Source of the DNA: Anaeromyces robustus
Lineage: Eukaryota; Neocallimastigomycota; Neocallimastigomycetes; Neocallimastigales; Neocallimastigaceae
Direction: 5' to 3'
Assembly (NCBI GenBank): GCA_002104895.1
Contig: MCFG01000347.1
Location: 1 to 50,000 of the forward strand
Length of the DNA: 50,000 bases
Positions 1 to 11,994 of this stretch are shown here, piece by piece. A model generated the notes under the pieces. That model saw only the letters and a program-made list of their open reading frames with translations. It had not been told where the DNA came from and made no database searches. Numbering within the stretch: position 1 is the first letter of the stretch; each line of letters begins with the position of its first letter. The translations under genes were made by a program, and so were the position numbers.

Positions 1-732
1 TATTTAGTATTATTTTTTCATTTTCTATAATTCTTTAATATTAATTATTTATTTGTATTATTATTATTTATAATTTTTAATTTTTAATAATAAATGATAA
101 TATTAATAATTTATTATTATTAATTATTAACTTTATTATATAATTACTATTTTTTGTTATTTTTTGTTATTAAAAAAAGGTTGATCTTTTTTTTTTTTAT
201 TCTTAGAACAAATTTTTTTTATATGTAATTATTGTTTTTCTATTTTTAAAGTTTTGTTTTAATTATTATTGTTTAATTAAAATTATTATAAATTATATAG
301 AATTAATTCCTTTAATAAATTTTATTTTATTATTTTCATTATTTACAAAAAATAAACAAATAATATCTTTTTATGTCAAAGAAATCTTAAAATAAGATAT
401 ATTGTCTAGATATAATTATTTCTGAAATGAAAAATTTTCAGAAACAAAAAACTCAGAAAAGTAATTGAACTATAATGATCAATATTACTAATTACAAGTT
501 TAAAAAAAAAAAAAGATTTTATTTCAAATTCAAAAATATTTTTAATTTTTAAATTTTTTTTAGGAATAAATCCTAATAAAAATCATTTAAAATTAAAATT
601 AAAAAAAAAAAAATATTTACAAAATAACCATATAATAAATTCTTTCCATCTCTATATGTTTATAAATTTTATTATTTCTTCATATTCATTTTTTGTTGTA
701 ATTCATTTCTTATTTGACCAGTTCTTTTCATT

Positions 733-770
<38 letters not shown>

Positions 771-2300
771 TATAATTCATTAAAAAGGAATTTTCTGCTA
801 AAATTTGAATTGATTATGGTGAATATATAATTTTTAAATAGATATAAAATTTGTATATTACATAAACCTAAAATTTATATTTATCATGTTTTAGAGTAGC
901 ACAATAAAAAAGTTTTTTTAATAAAAAAATAAAAATTATTATAATTAAAAAATAAAATGTTGCACAAAAAAAATAAAACAAAAATAAAAAAAAATAAAAA
1001 AAAAATTAATATCAACTAAGATACAATAAAAATATTATTAAAGTAGTTTTAATATGAAAATGTATAATGCATTAAAATTAAAGTTATTAAAGTTACAAAG
1101 AACCAATATGGCATTAATAAATATACTGTCAAGATATTAAAATATTATTAAAATATTGTATAATTTCAATTTAAATGAGAATATCATTATTAATATGGTA
1201 AATAAAAACATTTGAAATTATAATAATAAAAAACAAAAAAAAAAAAAAGATTTTTTTTATTATATTTTATAATAATAAATTAATAAATTAATTAATTAAA
1301 CATTCTATAAATAAAATTTTTTATTTTTATCATAAAAGATTAAAATAAAATTTTATAAAAATGAAATTAATAATAAAACAATAATGAAAAATTTTTGTTT
1401 TATATAATGGTTTTATATAATGAAGCATTTTATAATAAACATTATTATTACTGTGAATATAAATGAAATAATTATTTAAAATTTAAAATACTAATAAATA
1501 AAGAATAAATATAAATATTATAAAAATATAAATATTACAATATATCATTATCATCTTTTATTTATTTTATTTATTTTATTTAATATTATTTAATTATTTT
1601 TATTTTATTTTTTATTTGTTTTATTTTTTTTTTTTATTTTTTTTTTTTATTTTTTTTTTTTATATTTTATTTCCTTTATTAATTATTTTATTTTTTTTTT
1701 TTTTATTTTTTTTTTATATTTTATTTCCTTTATTAATTATTTTATTTTTTTTTTTTTTTTTTATTTTTTTTTTATATTTTATTTCCTTTATTAATTATTT
1801 TGTTTTATTGATATTTATTTTATTTTTTTATTTATTATATTTTTTATATTTATTTTGTTGATATTTATGTTCAACTAAAAATATGTTTAACATTTATTAT
1901 TTTTATTTATCTTTATTATTATTACTTTTCATTCTATACTAGTTTCACTTATTTCCGCTAGATAAACATAAATAATAATAATAATAAATAAATAAATGAA
2001 ATAATGGAATTTTCATATATATATATATTATTAAAATAATTTTTTATAATTATTTCAATAATTTCTAATTATTATTAATTTTAATTTTTTTATTTTTTTA
2101 ATAATAAAATTAAAAAAAATAATATTAATGAAATATAATTATAAATTATATTTAAAATGTATATATAATAATAATAATTATTTAAATATACATTTATATA
2201 TATGATGAAAAAAAAAACTTTTCATATTTTGAATAATATATTTAATATAAATATATATATATATTTCCCTTTTTTTTCTCTCTCTCTCTATTTATCTCAT
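1..2300. other. gene-free AT-rich region
   Basis: No coding region is supported here. The stretch holds poly-A and poly-T runs (for example a T run near 727-767), AT dinucleotide tracts and a T-rich minisatellite at 1616-1806. Apparent long frames are low-complexity Phe/Ile/Leu translations of T runs. I see no tRNA-like or other RNA structure. The right end is the 3' flank of the broken hydrolase copy. Confidence 0.7.
1616..1806. repeat. T-rich minisatellite, about 3 copies of a 54-58 bp unit
   Basis: Three successive units each consist of a long T tract followed by the same block beginning tatattttatttcctttat. The units differ mainly in T-tract length, as expected for slippage. A frame that reads through the repeat is a by-product of the T runs. 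Confidence 0.75.
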
Positions 2301-3450
2301 TTACCATTCTTCAAATGCTTCTAAAAGTTTTTCTAAATGTTGTTTTCTGTATTTTTTCTCTTCTTCTGGATAATCACGACTAGCTTTTGTAATAATATCC
2401 ATGGCAGTTGGGAAAGGTGTCATAACATGTCCTCCATATGGACAACTAATATGTTCATAAGGATAAGAATAATTATTTTCTTTTAAACGTTTCATAATAG
2501 CTTTACTAGCTTTATCCGATGGCCAACAATGATCCATTTCACCTGAAAAAATTAAAAGACGAGCTTTCATTTTTTCTACAGGAATATAATGACTTTCTGA
2601 TGCTCCAGTTACTCCAGGTTCATAAACATGTACGAAATTTGGTTCTAAATCTCTAATCATTAAATAAACAATTTTTAAAGGATCAACTTTACCTATAGGT
2701 TCATATGGAATATCTTTACCTTTATAAGAAAAAGCACTTAGAAAAAGACATGGTTCCTAAACCTTGGAAAACATAATTACCTGGACTAGTAACAACAATT
2801 AAACTTAATAAATCTGAGAAATATACACCACTTAAAAGAGCATATACTGATCCAGCTGAAAATCCCCACATACCAATTTTTTCAAAACCTTCAGATTTTA
2901 AATATTTAGCAGCACTTTCAACATATTCTAATGGAATACTTGTTAATATATTAGGAGTTCCTTTAACTTTAAAATAACCTAAACCAAGAACGGTTATACC
3001 ATTATTAGAAAGACCTTTAGAAAGACTTCTTACCATATTAAAATCACCATCAGAACCTGTACATAAAATTAAAGCTTTTCCAGGAAAACGATTATTTTCT
3101 GGTTCAAATAATTCACCATAAAATCCATCTTTCTTAACAGAAAAAGTTTTATGATTTTTAGAATCAATTAAATTTTCAATAGGATCTACTACAGTAATAT
3201 TAAAAAGATTACTGAAAATGGTTTCAAGTTTATTAAAATCTACTATTCCATTTTGAACAGCATCAGTGAAATCACTAATAACATCATTAATATTATTAAT
3301 TTTCTTATCACTTGTATTTAAAAAAAGTTTAGCATTAATTAAACCTTTAATATCCTTAATAGTAGTTTTACTAATGATAGGTGAAGAAAAAGTAGTGAAG
3401 ATAAAAGTAGAAATTATAAATAAAAAGGTTTTTAAATTTTTAATATTCAC
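2301..3450 (-). pseudogene. secreted alpha/beta hydrolase (BAAT_C-like), frameshifted copy 1
   Basis: This is a tandem paralogue of the intact gene at 5791-6957. The 5' part (3450 down to 2722) encodes a signal peptide, the mature N-terminus and the nucleophile elbow GFSAG. It then runs out of frame and stops. The 3' part (2660 down to 2301) is in another frame and carries the Asp (MDHCWPSD) and His (YGGH) of the triad. Against the intact copy the lesion lies near 2735-2750: 13 nt there correspond to 5 nt here, a net loss of 8 nt. The remaining codons on both sides still align well; the last 119 residues differ at about 4 positions, so the break is recent. The upstream product would lack the catalytic Asp and His. 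An assembly error is possible but an 8-nt replacement is more than a homopolymer slip. Function as for the intact copy. Confidence 0.85.
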
Positions 3451-5730
<2,280 letters not shown>

Positions 5731-5790
5731 ATTTAAAATATATATAATATATATATAGATTTTATATTTTATTCTGTTTTACTATCTTAT

Positions 5791-6957
5791 TTACCATTCT
5801 TCAAATGCTTCTAAAAGCTTTTCTAAATGTTGTTTTCTGTATTTTTTCTCTTCTTCTGGATAATCACGACTAGCTTTTGTAATAATATCCATGGCAGTTG
5901 GGAAAGGTGTCATAACATGTCCTCCATATGGACAACTAATATGTTCATAAGGATAAGAATAATTTTTTTCTTTTAAACGTTTCATAATAGCTTTACTAGC
6001 TTTATCCGATGGCCAACAATGATCCATTTCACCTGAAAAAATTAAAAGACGTGCTTTCATTTTTTCTACAGGAATAAAATGATTTTCTGATGCTCCAGTT
6101 ACTCCAGGTTCATAAACATGTAAGAAATTTGGTTCTAAATCTCTAATCATTAAATAAATAAGTTTTAAAACATCTATTTTACCTATAGGTTCATATGGAA
6201 TATCTTTACCTTTATAAGAAAAAGCACTCTTTTTTTGTGTAAAAGATAATGTTCCTAAACCTTGGAAAACATAATTACCTGGACTAGAAGCAACAATTAA
6301 ACTTAATAAATCTGAGAAATATACACCACTTAAAAGAGCATATACTGATCCAGCTGAAAATCCCCACATACCAATCTTTTCAAAACCTTCAGATTTTAAA
6401 TATTTAGCAGCCTTTTCAACATATTCTAATGGAATTCTTGTTAATACATTAGGAGTTCCTTTAACTTTAAAATAACCTAAACCAAGAACGGTTATACCAT
6501 TATTAGAAAGACCTTTAGAAAGACTTCTTACCATATTAAAATCACCATCAGAACCTGTACATAAAATTAAAGCTTTTCCAGGAAAACGATTATTTTCTGG
6601 TTCAAATAATTCCCCATAAAATCCATCTTTCTTAACAGAAAAAGTTTTATGATTTGTAGAATCAATTAAATTTTCAATGGGATCCACTATAGTAATATTA
6701 AAAAGATCACTAAAGATTTGTTCAAGTTTTATATAATTTACCATTCCATTTTGAAAAACATCTTTAAGATCATCAATAAAATCTTCAATATTTGCTTTAT
6801 TATTATTATTAAGATTATTATTAATAAAAAGTTTAGTATTAACTAAATTTTTAATTTCATTAATATTAGTTCTTTTACTAATAATAGGTGAAGATAAAGT
6901 TGATAAAATAAAAGTTGAAATTATTAATAAAAATAGTTTTAAATTTTTAAAATTCAT
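5791..6957 (-). CDS. secreted alpha/beta hydrolase with BAAT/acyl-CoA thioesterase-like C-terminal domain
   Basis: The gene encodes 388 residues and is intact and intronless. Residues 1-23 form a hydrophobic signal peptide, so the enzyme is probably secreted or enters the ER. An Asn-rich stretch follows (about 45-56), then an alpha/beta hydrolase fold. The nucleophile elbow GMWGFSAGS places the serine at 201. The motif MDHCWPSDKAS at 311-321 supplies the likely Asp312, and CPYGGH the His347. The last motifs resemble the C-terminal domain of bile-acid-CoA:amino acid N-acyltransferase and acyl-CoA thioester hydrolases (BAAT_C), a family common in bacteria. The substrate is not visible; a secreted ester, thioester or amide hydrolase is a fair inference. 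A near-identical broken copy lies downstream at 2301-3450. Transfer from gut bacteria is plausible for this lineage but not shown here. Confidence 0.88.
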   Translation of the reverse strand: MNFKNLKLFLLIISTFILSTLSSPIISKRTNINEIKNLVNTKLFINNNLNNNNKANIEDFIDDLKDVFQNGMVNYIKLEQIFSDLFNITIVDPIENLIDSTNHKTFSVKKDGFYGELFEPENNRFPGKALILCTGSDGDFNMVRSLSKGLSNNGITVLGLGYFKVKGTPNVLTRIPLEYVEKAAKYLKSEGFEKIGMWGFSAGSVYALLSGVYFSDLLSLIVASSPGNYVFQGLGTLSFTQKKSAFSYKGKDIPYEPIGKIDVLKLIYLMIRDLEPNFLHVYEPGVTGASENHFIPVEKMKARLLIFSGEMDHCWPSDKASKAIMKRLKEKNYSYPYEHISCPYGGHVMTPFPTAMDIITKASRDYPEEEKKYRKQHLEKLLEAFEEW

Positions 6958-6969
6958 TTCTATTTCTCT

Positions 6970-8560
6970 TTTCTTTTTTTTTTTTTTATGAATAAAAAAA
7001 ATATTAAGTCTAATAATTATTAAAAATAATAAATGTTAAGTCTATTTATATTAAATAAATTTAATTAATATTCTATTTATATATAATTTTTTAAATGATT
7101 ATAAATAATTGATAATTAAAAATTAAACTAAAAAAAAAAAAGGAAAACGAAAAATAATATATATAATTAAGCTAAAAAATATAAAATTAAAAATAAAAAA
7201 AACAATATATAAAATTATGAAATTTTTTTTACCTTTTATAATTTTTTTTTCATAATTTTATTAATTTATAAATATATATAATAAATAATTATATAATATT
7301 TAATATATATATATATATTATGAATTTTGAATAATATATATATTAAATTATTATTGGTAATATTTACCAATAATTTTTTTTAAAAAAATAAAAATATTTT
7401 TATCATAATTTTTAAACTAATAACATTTAAGCAAACTAAAAAAAATAAAAAGTAATATAGGAATTTTAAAAAAAAATATATGAACACAAATTAACAAACT
7501 CAGAATTAAATAAAAAAAAAATAATTACATATTTATTAATTTTAAAAAAAAAAAAAAACGAATCATTAAAATATAATAAAAAATTAATTGAAAAAAAAAA
7601 ATGTAAAGTATATTTTATTAATTTAAAAAAATTCCTTAAAATATATTAAAAGTATCTTTTATATAACAAATAAAAAAAATTAAATAAAGAAATCCACCAT
7701 ATAAATATACAGAATATTTTTTTTATAATTTATTAATTCTTATTTCTTATTTTATTTTACTTTATTTTTCAACTTTCAATTTTATTTACTGTAATTTCCG
7801 GCCGTATTTGTATTTATTCATTAAAATATTAATTTTATTAGTCAATTTATTAGTGGGGTTAATTCATCCAATAATTTTATAATTAATTAATAAAAAAAAT
7901 TTTTTTTTTTTTTTTACATCAAGGTTAATTTACCCTATTATTATATTTTATATTATATTATTTATTAATAAGAATTCAAATTTTCAAAATACATTCCTTT
8001 TTTTTTTTTATTATAATTAAAAAATTAAAACAAAATGTCTTCACGGAACAATAAAAAATTATTTTATGGAAAAATTATTTTATGGAAAATTTTCAAAATA
8101 TTATTTATTTATTTTTTATAATTATTTTTTTTTTCATTTAAATTATTATTGAAAAAAAAATTATTAGATATTTACGATTTTTATTAATAATAAAAGGTTT
8201 TAAAAATGGATTAATAATTTTTTTTAATTAAATATATTATTTCATAATTACTTTGAGTTTAAAAAAAATAATTTAGAAAAATATATTGTCTTATTTATAT
8301 ATTTTATGGCTCGATATTATATTAATATAATTAAAAATGTTAATACAATAAAATTTTAAATGTATTTACATTAAATAATAAATTTGTATAATAAATTTTA
8401 TTTAATTTATTATATTTATTTAGTTTTTGTAATTTTTTAAGGTTGATAAAGTATCTTTTATATTTAATAAATATTATTTTTAAAATTTTTAAATTTATTA
8501 TAAATATAACCTAACCATTAAATAATTAATTAAAGAAACATCTTTTTATCTTGATTATAT
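6970..8560. other. gene-free AT-rich region 5' of the hydrolase
   Basis: No gene is supported. It presumably includes the promoter of the minus-strand hydrolase. It contains an imperfect A/T landscape, a CCAAT-bearing inverted repeat at 7350-7374 (separate entry) and a few G/C-containing spots near 7797-7870 without a reading frame. The right end is the insertion site of the transposon relic. Confidence 0.6.
7350..7374. repeat. short inverted repeat with ATTGG/CCAAT arms
   Basis: Arms attattggtaa (7350-7360) and ttaccaataat (7364-7374) are perfect complements around a 3-nt loop. It lies about 400 bp upstream of the intact hydrolase start. It could be a paired CCAAT-type site, but that is inference; AT-rich palindromes are common in such DNA. 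Confidence 0.45.
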
Positions 8561-8579
8561 TTCTTTTTATTTGAATGTG

Positions 8580-8654
8580 GTGCATTTCGCAATCGTGCAT
8601 TTCGCAATCGTGCATTTCGGAATCGTGCATTTCGGAATTGTGCATTTCGGAATC
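8580..8654 (+). repeat. left terminal array, 5 x 15 bp
   Basis: Copies at 8580, 8595, 8610, 8625 and 8640. The outer two read gtgcatttcgcaatc; the inner three have gg in place of gc, and one ends in t. They are the reverse complement of the units at 10180-10209 and are probably the transposase-binding terminus. Confidence 0.9.
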
Positions 8655-9075
8655 TGTGGCGCATGAAATTTTATATATTAAATAAATGAATATATAAATA
8701 AATAATAATTAAAAATTATAATTAATAATTACAAATTAAGAAATGGAATAAAATGAAATAAAAATAATTAAAAAAATTATAATAAAATCAAAGAATTGAA
8801 AAAAAAATACAAAAGAATACAAAAAAAATTAAAAAAGAAAGATTCAAGTTATTCATTAACTTTTACAAACAAACAAAAATCATATTTTTTCAAAGTCTTT
8901 TATTTTATTTAATATTTTATAATATTTTTCATTTATATTTAAAATTATTTATATAAAATATTTTAATTTATTTTATTATTAAATTGTAATAATAATAACT
9001 AAAATTTTAATAAAATAATAAAAAATAAAAAAATATTTATTTAATGCTTTTTTAAACATAATTGATATTATTATT

Positions 9076-9230
9076 TTTGCTAAATAAGATTGACATTGAT
9101 ATTGATAATATTTTTATACTAAAAAATTTGATATTGATATTAATAATAATATGTTTATATTAAAAATTTTGATATTGATATTAATAATATTTTTATACTA
9201 AAAATTTTGATATTGATATTAATTATATTT
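9076..9230. repeat. AT-rich tandem repeat of about 45-55 bp inside the transposon relic
   Basis: Four degenerate units share a block with gatattgatattaataata and a following tttttatact-type spacer. It lies between the left terminal array and the transposase relic, so it may replace deleted element sequence. Confidence 0.7.
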
Positions 9231-9389
9231 TAATTATAGTTAAATAGATCAGTTTTAGATATAATTTAGCTAAAAACTAGCTAAAAAAATCTTAAAGTAA
9301 TTTTATTTCCTTATATTGTTACAAGAACAATAATTAAGCATAACATATAATTTAAAAAGGTTAGAAAAATACTAATTTATAATAAAAAA

Positions 9390-9797
9390 TTAGTATTTTT
9401 TATTATTTAAATCAATTAAGCAATTATACCATAATTCAACAATATCTTTTCTATCATATCCATTATAAAAATAATCTTTTTCCATATATTTATAATTTTC
9501 AATTATATTTTTTATTTCATCAGTTTTTCTAATTATTTTTTGTTTTTTCATCAGTTTTTCTAATTTTTTTTTTGTTTTTTTCTCCAGATTCCATTAATTT
9601 TCCTTTCGTAATCATTGTAGGATAAGGATTCTTCTTTTTTTAATATATAAATTAATTTAAAAAAATGAAGGTTTTTTTGGAAATAAATTATTTAAGTAAT
9701 TATTAAAATATTCTGAAGCATTATTTGTTATATGCTCCATATTCTTATAATAATTCCAATAATTAGTATTATATTTATGTAAATAATTATTTTTAAA
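9390..9797 (-). pseudogene. MULE-type transposase, C-terminal relic in three frames
   Basis: Reading the minus strand from 9797 down gives a stretch containing WNYYKNMEHITNNASE and YFNNYLNNLFPKKPSFF. After a frameshift it continues FKLIYILKKEESLSYNDYE and INGIWRKK. After a further break caused by a small duplication (aattagaaaaactgatga occurs twice) it continues with NGYDRKDIVELWYNCLIDL to a stop at 9390. The TNN-x-x-E arrangement followed by a small hydrophobic helix is what I recognise from the end of MULE-family transposases in anaerobic fungi; this rests on recall, not on a search. The DDE catalytic core is absent. A small hairpin (9367-9402) overlaps the stop. Confidence 0.65.
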
Positions 9798-9800
9798 ATA

Positions 9801-10085
9801 TAATAGTTTTATTTATTTAATGATAACAGAACAAGTCCTTTTTTATATACAATTTTTAACAAAATATTATTTAAAAGATTATTAATAAAATAATATTTAA
9901 TTTTATTTAATTATTTATGTATTTATTTATTTATTTATATATTATTTATTACAATAATTATTTATTTAATAATTATAATAGTTTTATTTATTTAATGATA
10001 ACAGAACAAGTCCTTTTTTATAATACAATTTTTAACAAAATATTATTTAAAAGATTATTAATAAAATATTATTTAGATTTTATTT
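9801..10085. repeat. spaced direct duplication of about 110 bp inside the transposon relic
   Basis: A block starting aatagttttatttatttaat and including gataacagaacaagtccttt appears at about 9802-9910 and again about 176 bp further on at 9977-10085. The copies differ by a few small indels. In the minus-strand sense the block lies 5' to the transposase relic and could encode a bit of the same protein, but it is too short and broken to assign. Confidence 0.8.
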
Positions 10086-10179
10086 AGTTATTTATATATT
10101 TATTTATTTATTTATTTATTTATTTTTGATAAATGTGACTATAAAATATTTTATCATCAAGCCACATACAATAATGTAC

Positions 10180-10209
10180 GATTCCGAAATGCACGATTCC
10201 GAAATGCAC
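10180..10209 (-). repeat. right terminal array, 2 x 15 bp (inverted)
   Basis: Two exact copies of gattccgaaatgcac at 10180-10194 and 10195-10209, the reverse complement of the inner left-end unit. Left and right arrays therefore form the inverted termini of the element. Confidence 0.9.
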
Positions 10210-10372
10210 TTCTCCCTTTTTATTTCTCTACATATTATTTATTTGTTTATTTATGTATTATATAAAAAATAGATTAAGAAAAGATTAAATTTCTATAATT
10301 AAACTCTAAAGTTGAACAATAGTTTATGATTTAATAGAAATTATAAACATATTATAATAAATATAATAATAT

Positions 10373-10465
10373 TTATTATTATTATTATAATAATAATAAT
10401 AATAATAATAATATTAATAATAATAAAAATATGAAAGTAATAATAATAATGAATAATAATATGAA

Positions 10466-10510
<45 letters not shown>

Positions 10511-10599
10511 TAATGAATAATAATATGAAAATAATAATAATAATAATAATAATAAATAATAATGAATAAAAATATGAAAATAATAATTAATAATAATAA

Positions 10600-10648
<49 letters not shown>

Positions 10649-10684
10649 TATGAAAGTAATAATAATAATGAATAATAATATGAA

Positions 10685-10726
<42 letters not shown>

Positions 10727-10862
10727 TAATGAATAAAAATATGAAAATAATAATTAATAATAATAATGAATAATAATAATGAATAATAATGAATAATAAT
10801 AATAATAATAATAAATAATAATGAATAAAAATATGAAAATAATAATTAATAATAATAATAAA
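10373..10862. repeat. compound AAT microsatellite/minisatellite
   Basis: Runs of (AAT)n are interrupted at intervals by gaataataatatgaaaataa or gaataaaaatatgaaaataa blocks, giving a higher-order repeat over about 490 bp. All frames read Asn/Ile/stop, so it is not coding. Confidence 0.9.
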
Positions 10863-11702
10863 GTTTCTCTAATATACAATAGTTAAAGGTAAATTCACAT
10901 ACTTATCATCAAGATATATTTTAAAATTCCTATAATCTCAGAGTAACTTTTTTTTAAAAATTTTTAAATAATATTTTCAGAAAGATTCAATTTTCATTAA
11001 ATGGGCCTATCAATATATTAAATATATTAATTAATCTTTATGAAATTCACTGTAGAGTAAAGAAAAATTACAACAAAATTTTAGTTTAAATTAAAAGTCT
11101 AATTTATAAATCATTGTAATTTATAAAAGTTTAAAATTATATATTTTGTAATACATTTACATTAATATCAATTACAGAATGTAATGAACGTAAAGCCTTA
11201 ATACATAATTTGAATAGTATTATCATTTTATTAGATTTATTTTAGTTTAATTTATTTATTGCATATCATAAAGATTTTAATATAACTTTATTTAATTTAT
11301 TGCATACCATAAAGATTTTTACATAGATATTAATAAAGTTATATTAAGTTGTATAATTAATAAAGAAAAACATTTATAAATAAATAATAAATTAAAATAT
11401 GCACTTTTATTGTTAATTGTAATAAAGTGTTTTATATTAATTCATTAAATTGTTTTAAAAAAATTTTTTTTTTTTTTTCAAATTTAAATATTGAAAACTA
11501 AGGATAATAGTTAATATCTAAAGATTTTATATACCTTTATAAGTTTATTATTAGTTTATTATTACCATATGAAAATATTACATAAATAAATTAATATTAT
11601 TTTGTTTAACATAAATAAATATACTTTATATACTTTTTTACTACATAAATAAAATAATAAATTTAAATAATTTAATTTAATTAAATTAACTATTTTAATT
11701 TT

Positions 11703-11707
11703 ATTGG
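11703..11707 (+). promoter_or_regulatory. ATTGG (inverted CCAAT) upstream of protease A
   Basis: The context is ttttattggttcacag, about 290 bp before the start codon. It is one of the few G/C-containing words in this upstream region, and similar words precede genes C, D, E and F. Role inferred from recurrence only. Confidence 0.3.
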
Positions 11708-11994
11708 TTCACAGAATTGCAGAATAATTCTTTCTTTTTTATTTTCTTCTTTTATTATTATTATTTTATTAATCGAAAATTACATATTTTTTTTCTTTTT
11801 TTTTTTTTTTTTTCTTTTTTTCTTTTTTTTTTTTCAATCGTTATAATAATTTTAAATTATTAATATTTTTTTAACAATTATTTAATTTAACAATTTAAAT
11901 TATAAATATTTTTTTTACAATTGTTTAATTTACCAATTTAAATTATTAATATTTTTTTTAGTATTATTTTTTTTGAACTTTTTCTATTATAATA

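Larger units (their letters stand above)
8573..10216 (-). mobile_element. decayed Mutator-like (MULE) DNA transposon with iterated 15-bp inverted termini
   Basis: The left end carries five head-to-tail copies of a 15-bp unit (gtgcatttcgcaatc or gtgcatttcggaatc, 8580-8654). The right end carries two copies of the exact reverse complement (10180-10209). The units are far richer in G and C than their surroundings. A TGTGGC...ATGA motif also recurs just inside both ends in inverted orientation. The interior contains a frameshifted transposase C-terminal relic on the minus strand (9390-9797), a roughly 50-bp repeat array and a roughly 176-bp spaced duplication. The ends are flanked by a 9-bp direct repeat. 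The element cannot encode a working transposase; remobilisation in trans is conceivable because the termini are well preserved. Confidence 0.75.
8564..10225. repeat. candidate 9-bp target-site duplication of the transposon relic
   Basis: TTTTTATTT occurs at 8564-8572 and at 10217-10225, directly outside the two element ends. Nine base pairs is the usual target duplication of Mutator-like elements. The sequence is low in complexity, so coincidence in this AT-rich DNA is possible. Confidence 0.5.
10226..11994. other. intergenic region upstream of protease gene A, with AAT arrays
   Basis: No gene is supported. 10373-10862 is a compound AAT repeat (separate entry). The rest is AT-rich; a short inverted pair (aatataactttatt / aataaagttatatt) lies near 11278-11346. 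The last 300 bp should hold the promoter of gene A, including an ATTGG motif at 11703. Confidence 0.6.

Noticed and set aside
1054-1140. 28-codon ATG frame (MKMYNALKLK...)
   Set aside because: Short, isolated and with no recognisable motif; AT-rich DNA gives many such frames.
2722-2760. Break in hydrolase copy 1 considered as an intron
   Set aside because: Comparison with the intact copy shows 8 nt missing rather than extra sequence, so no intron can explain it.
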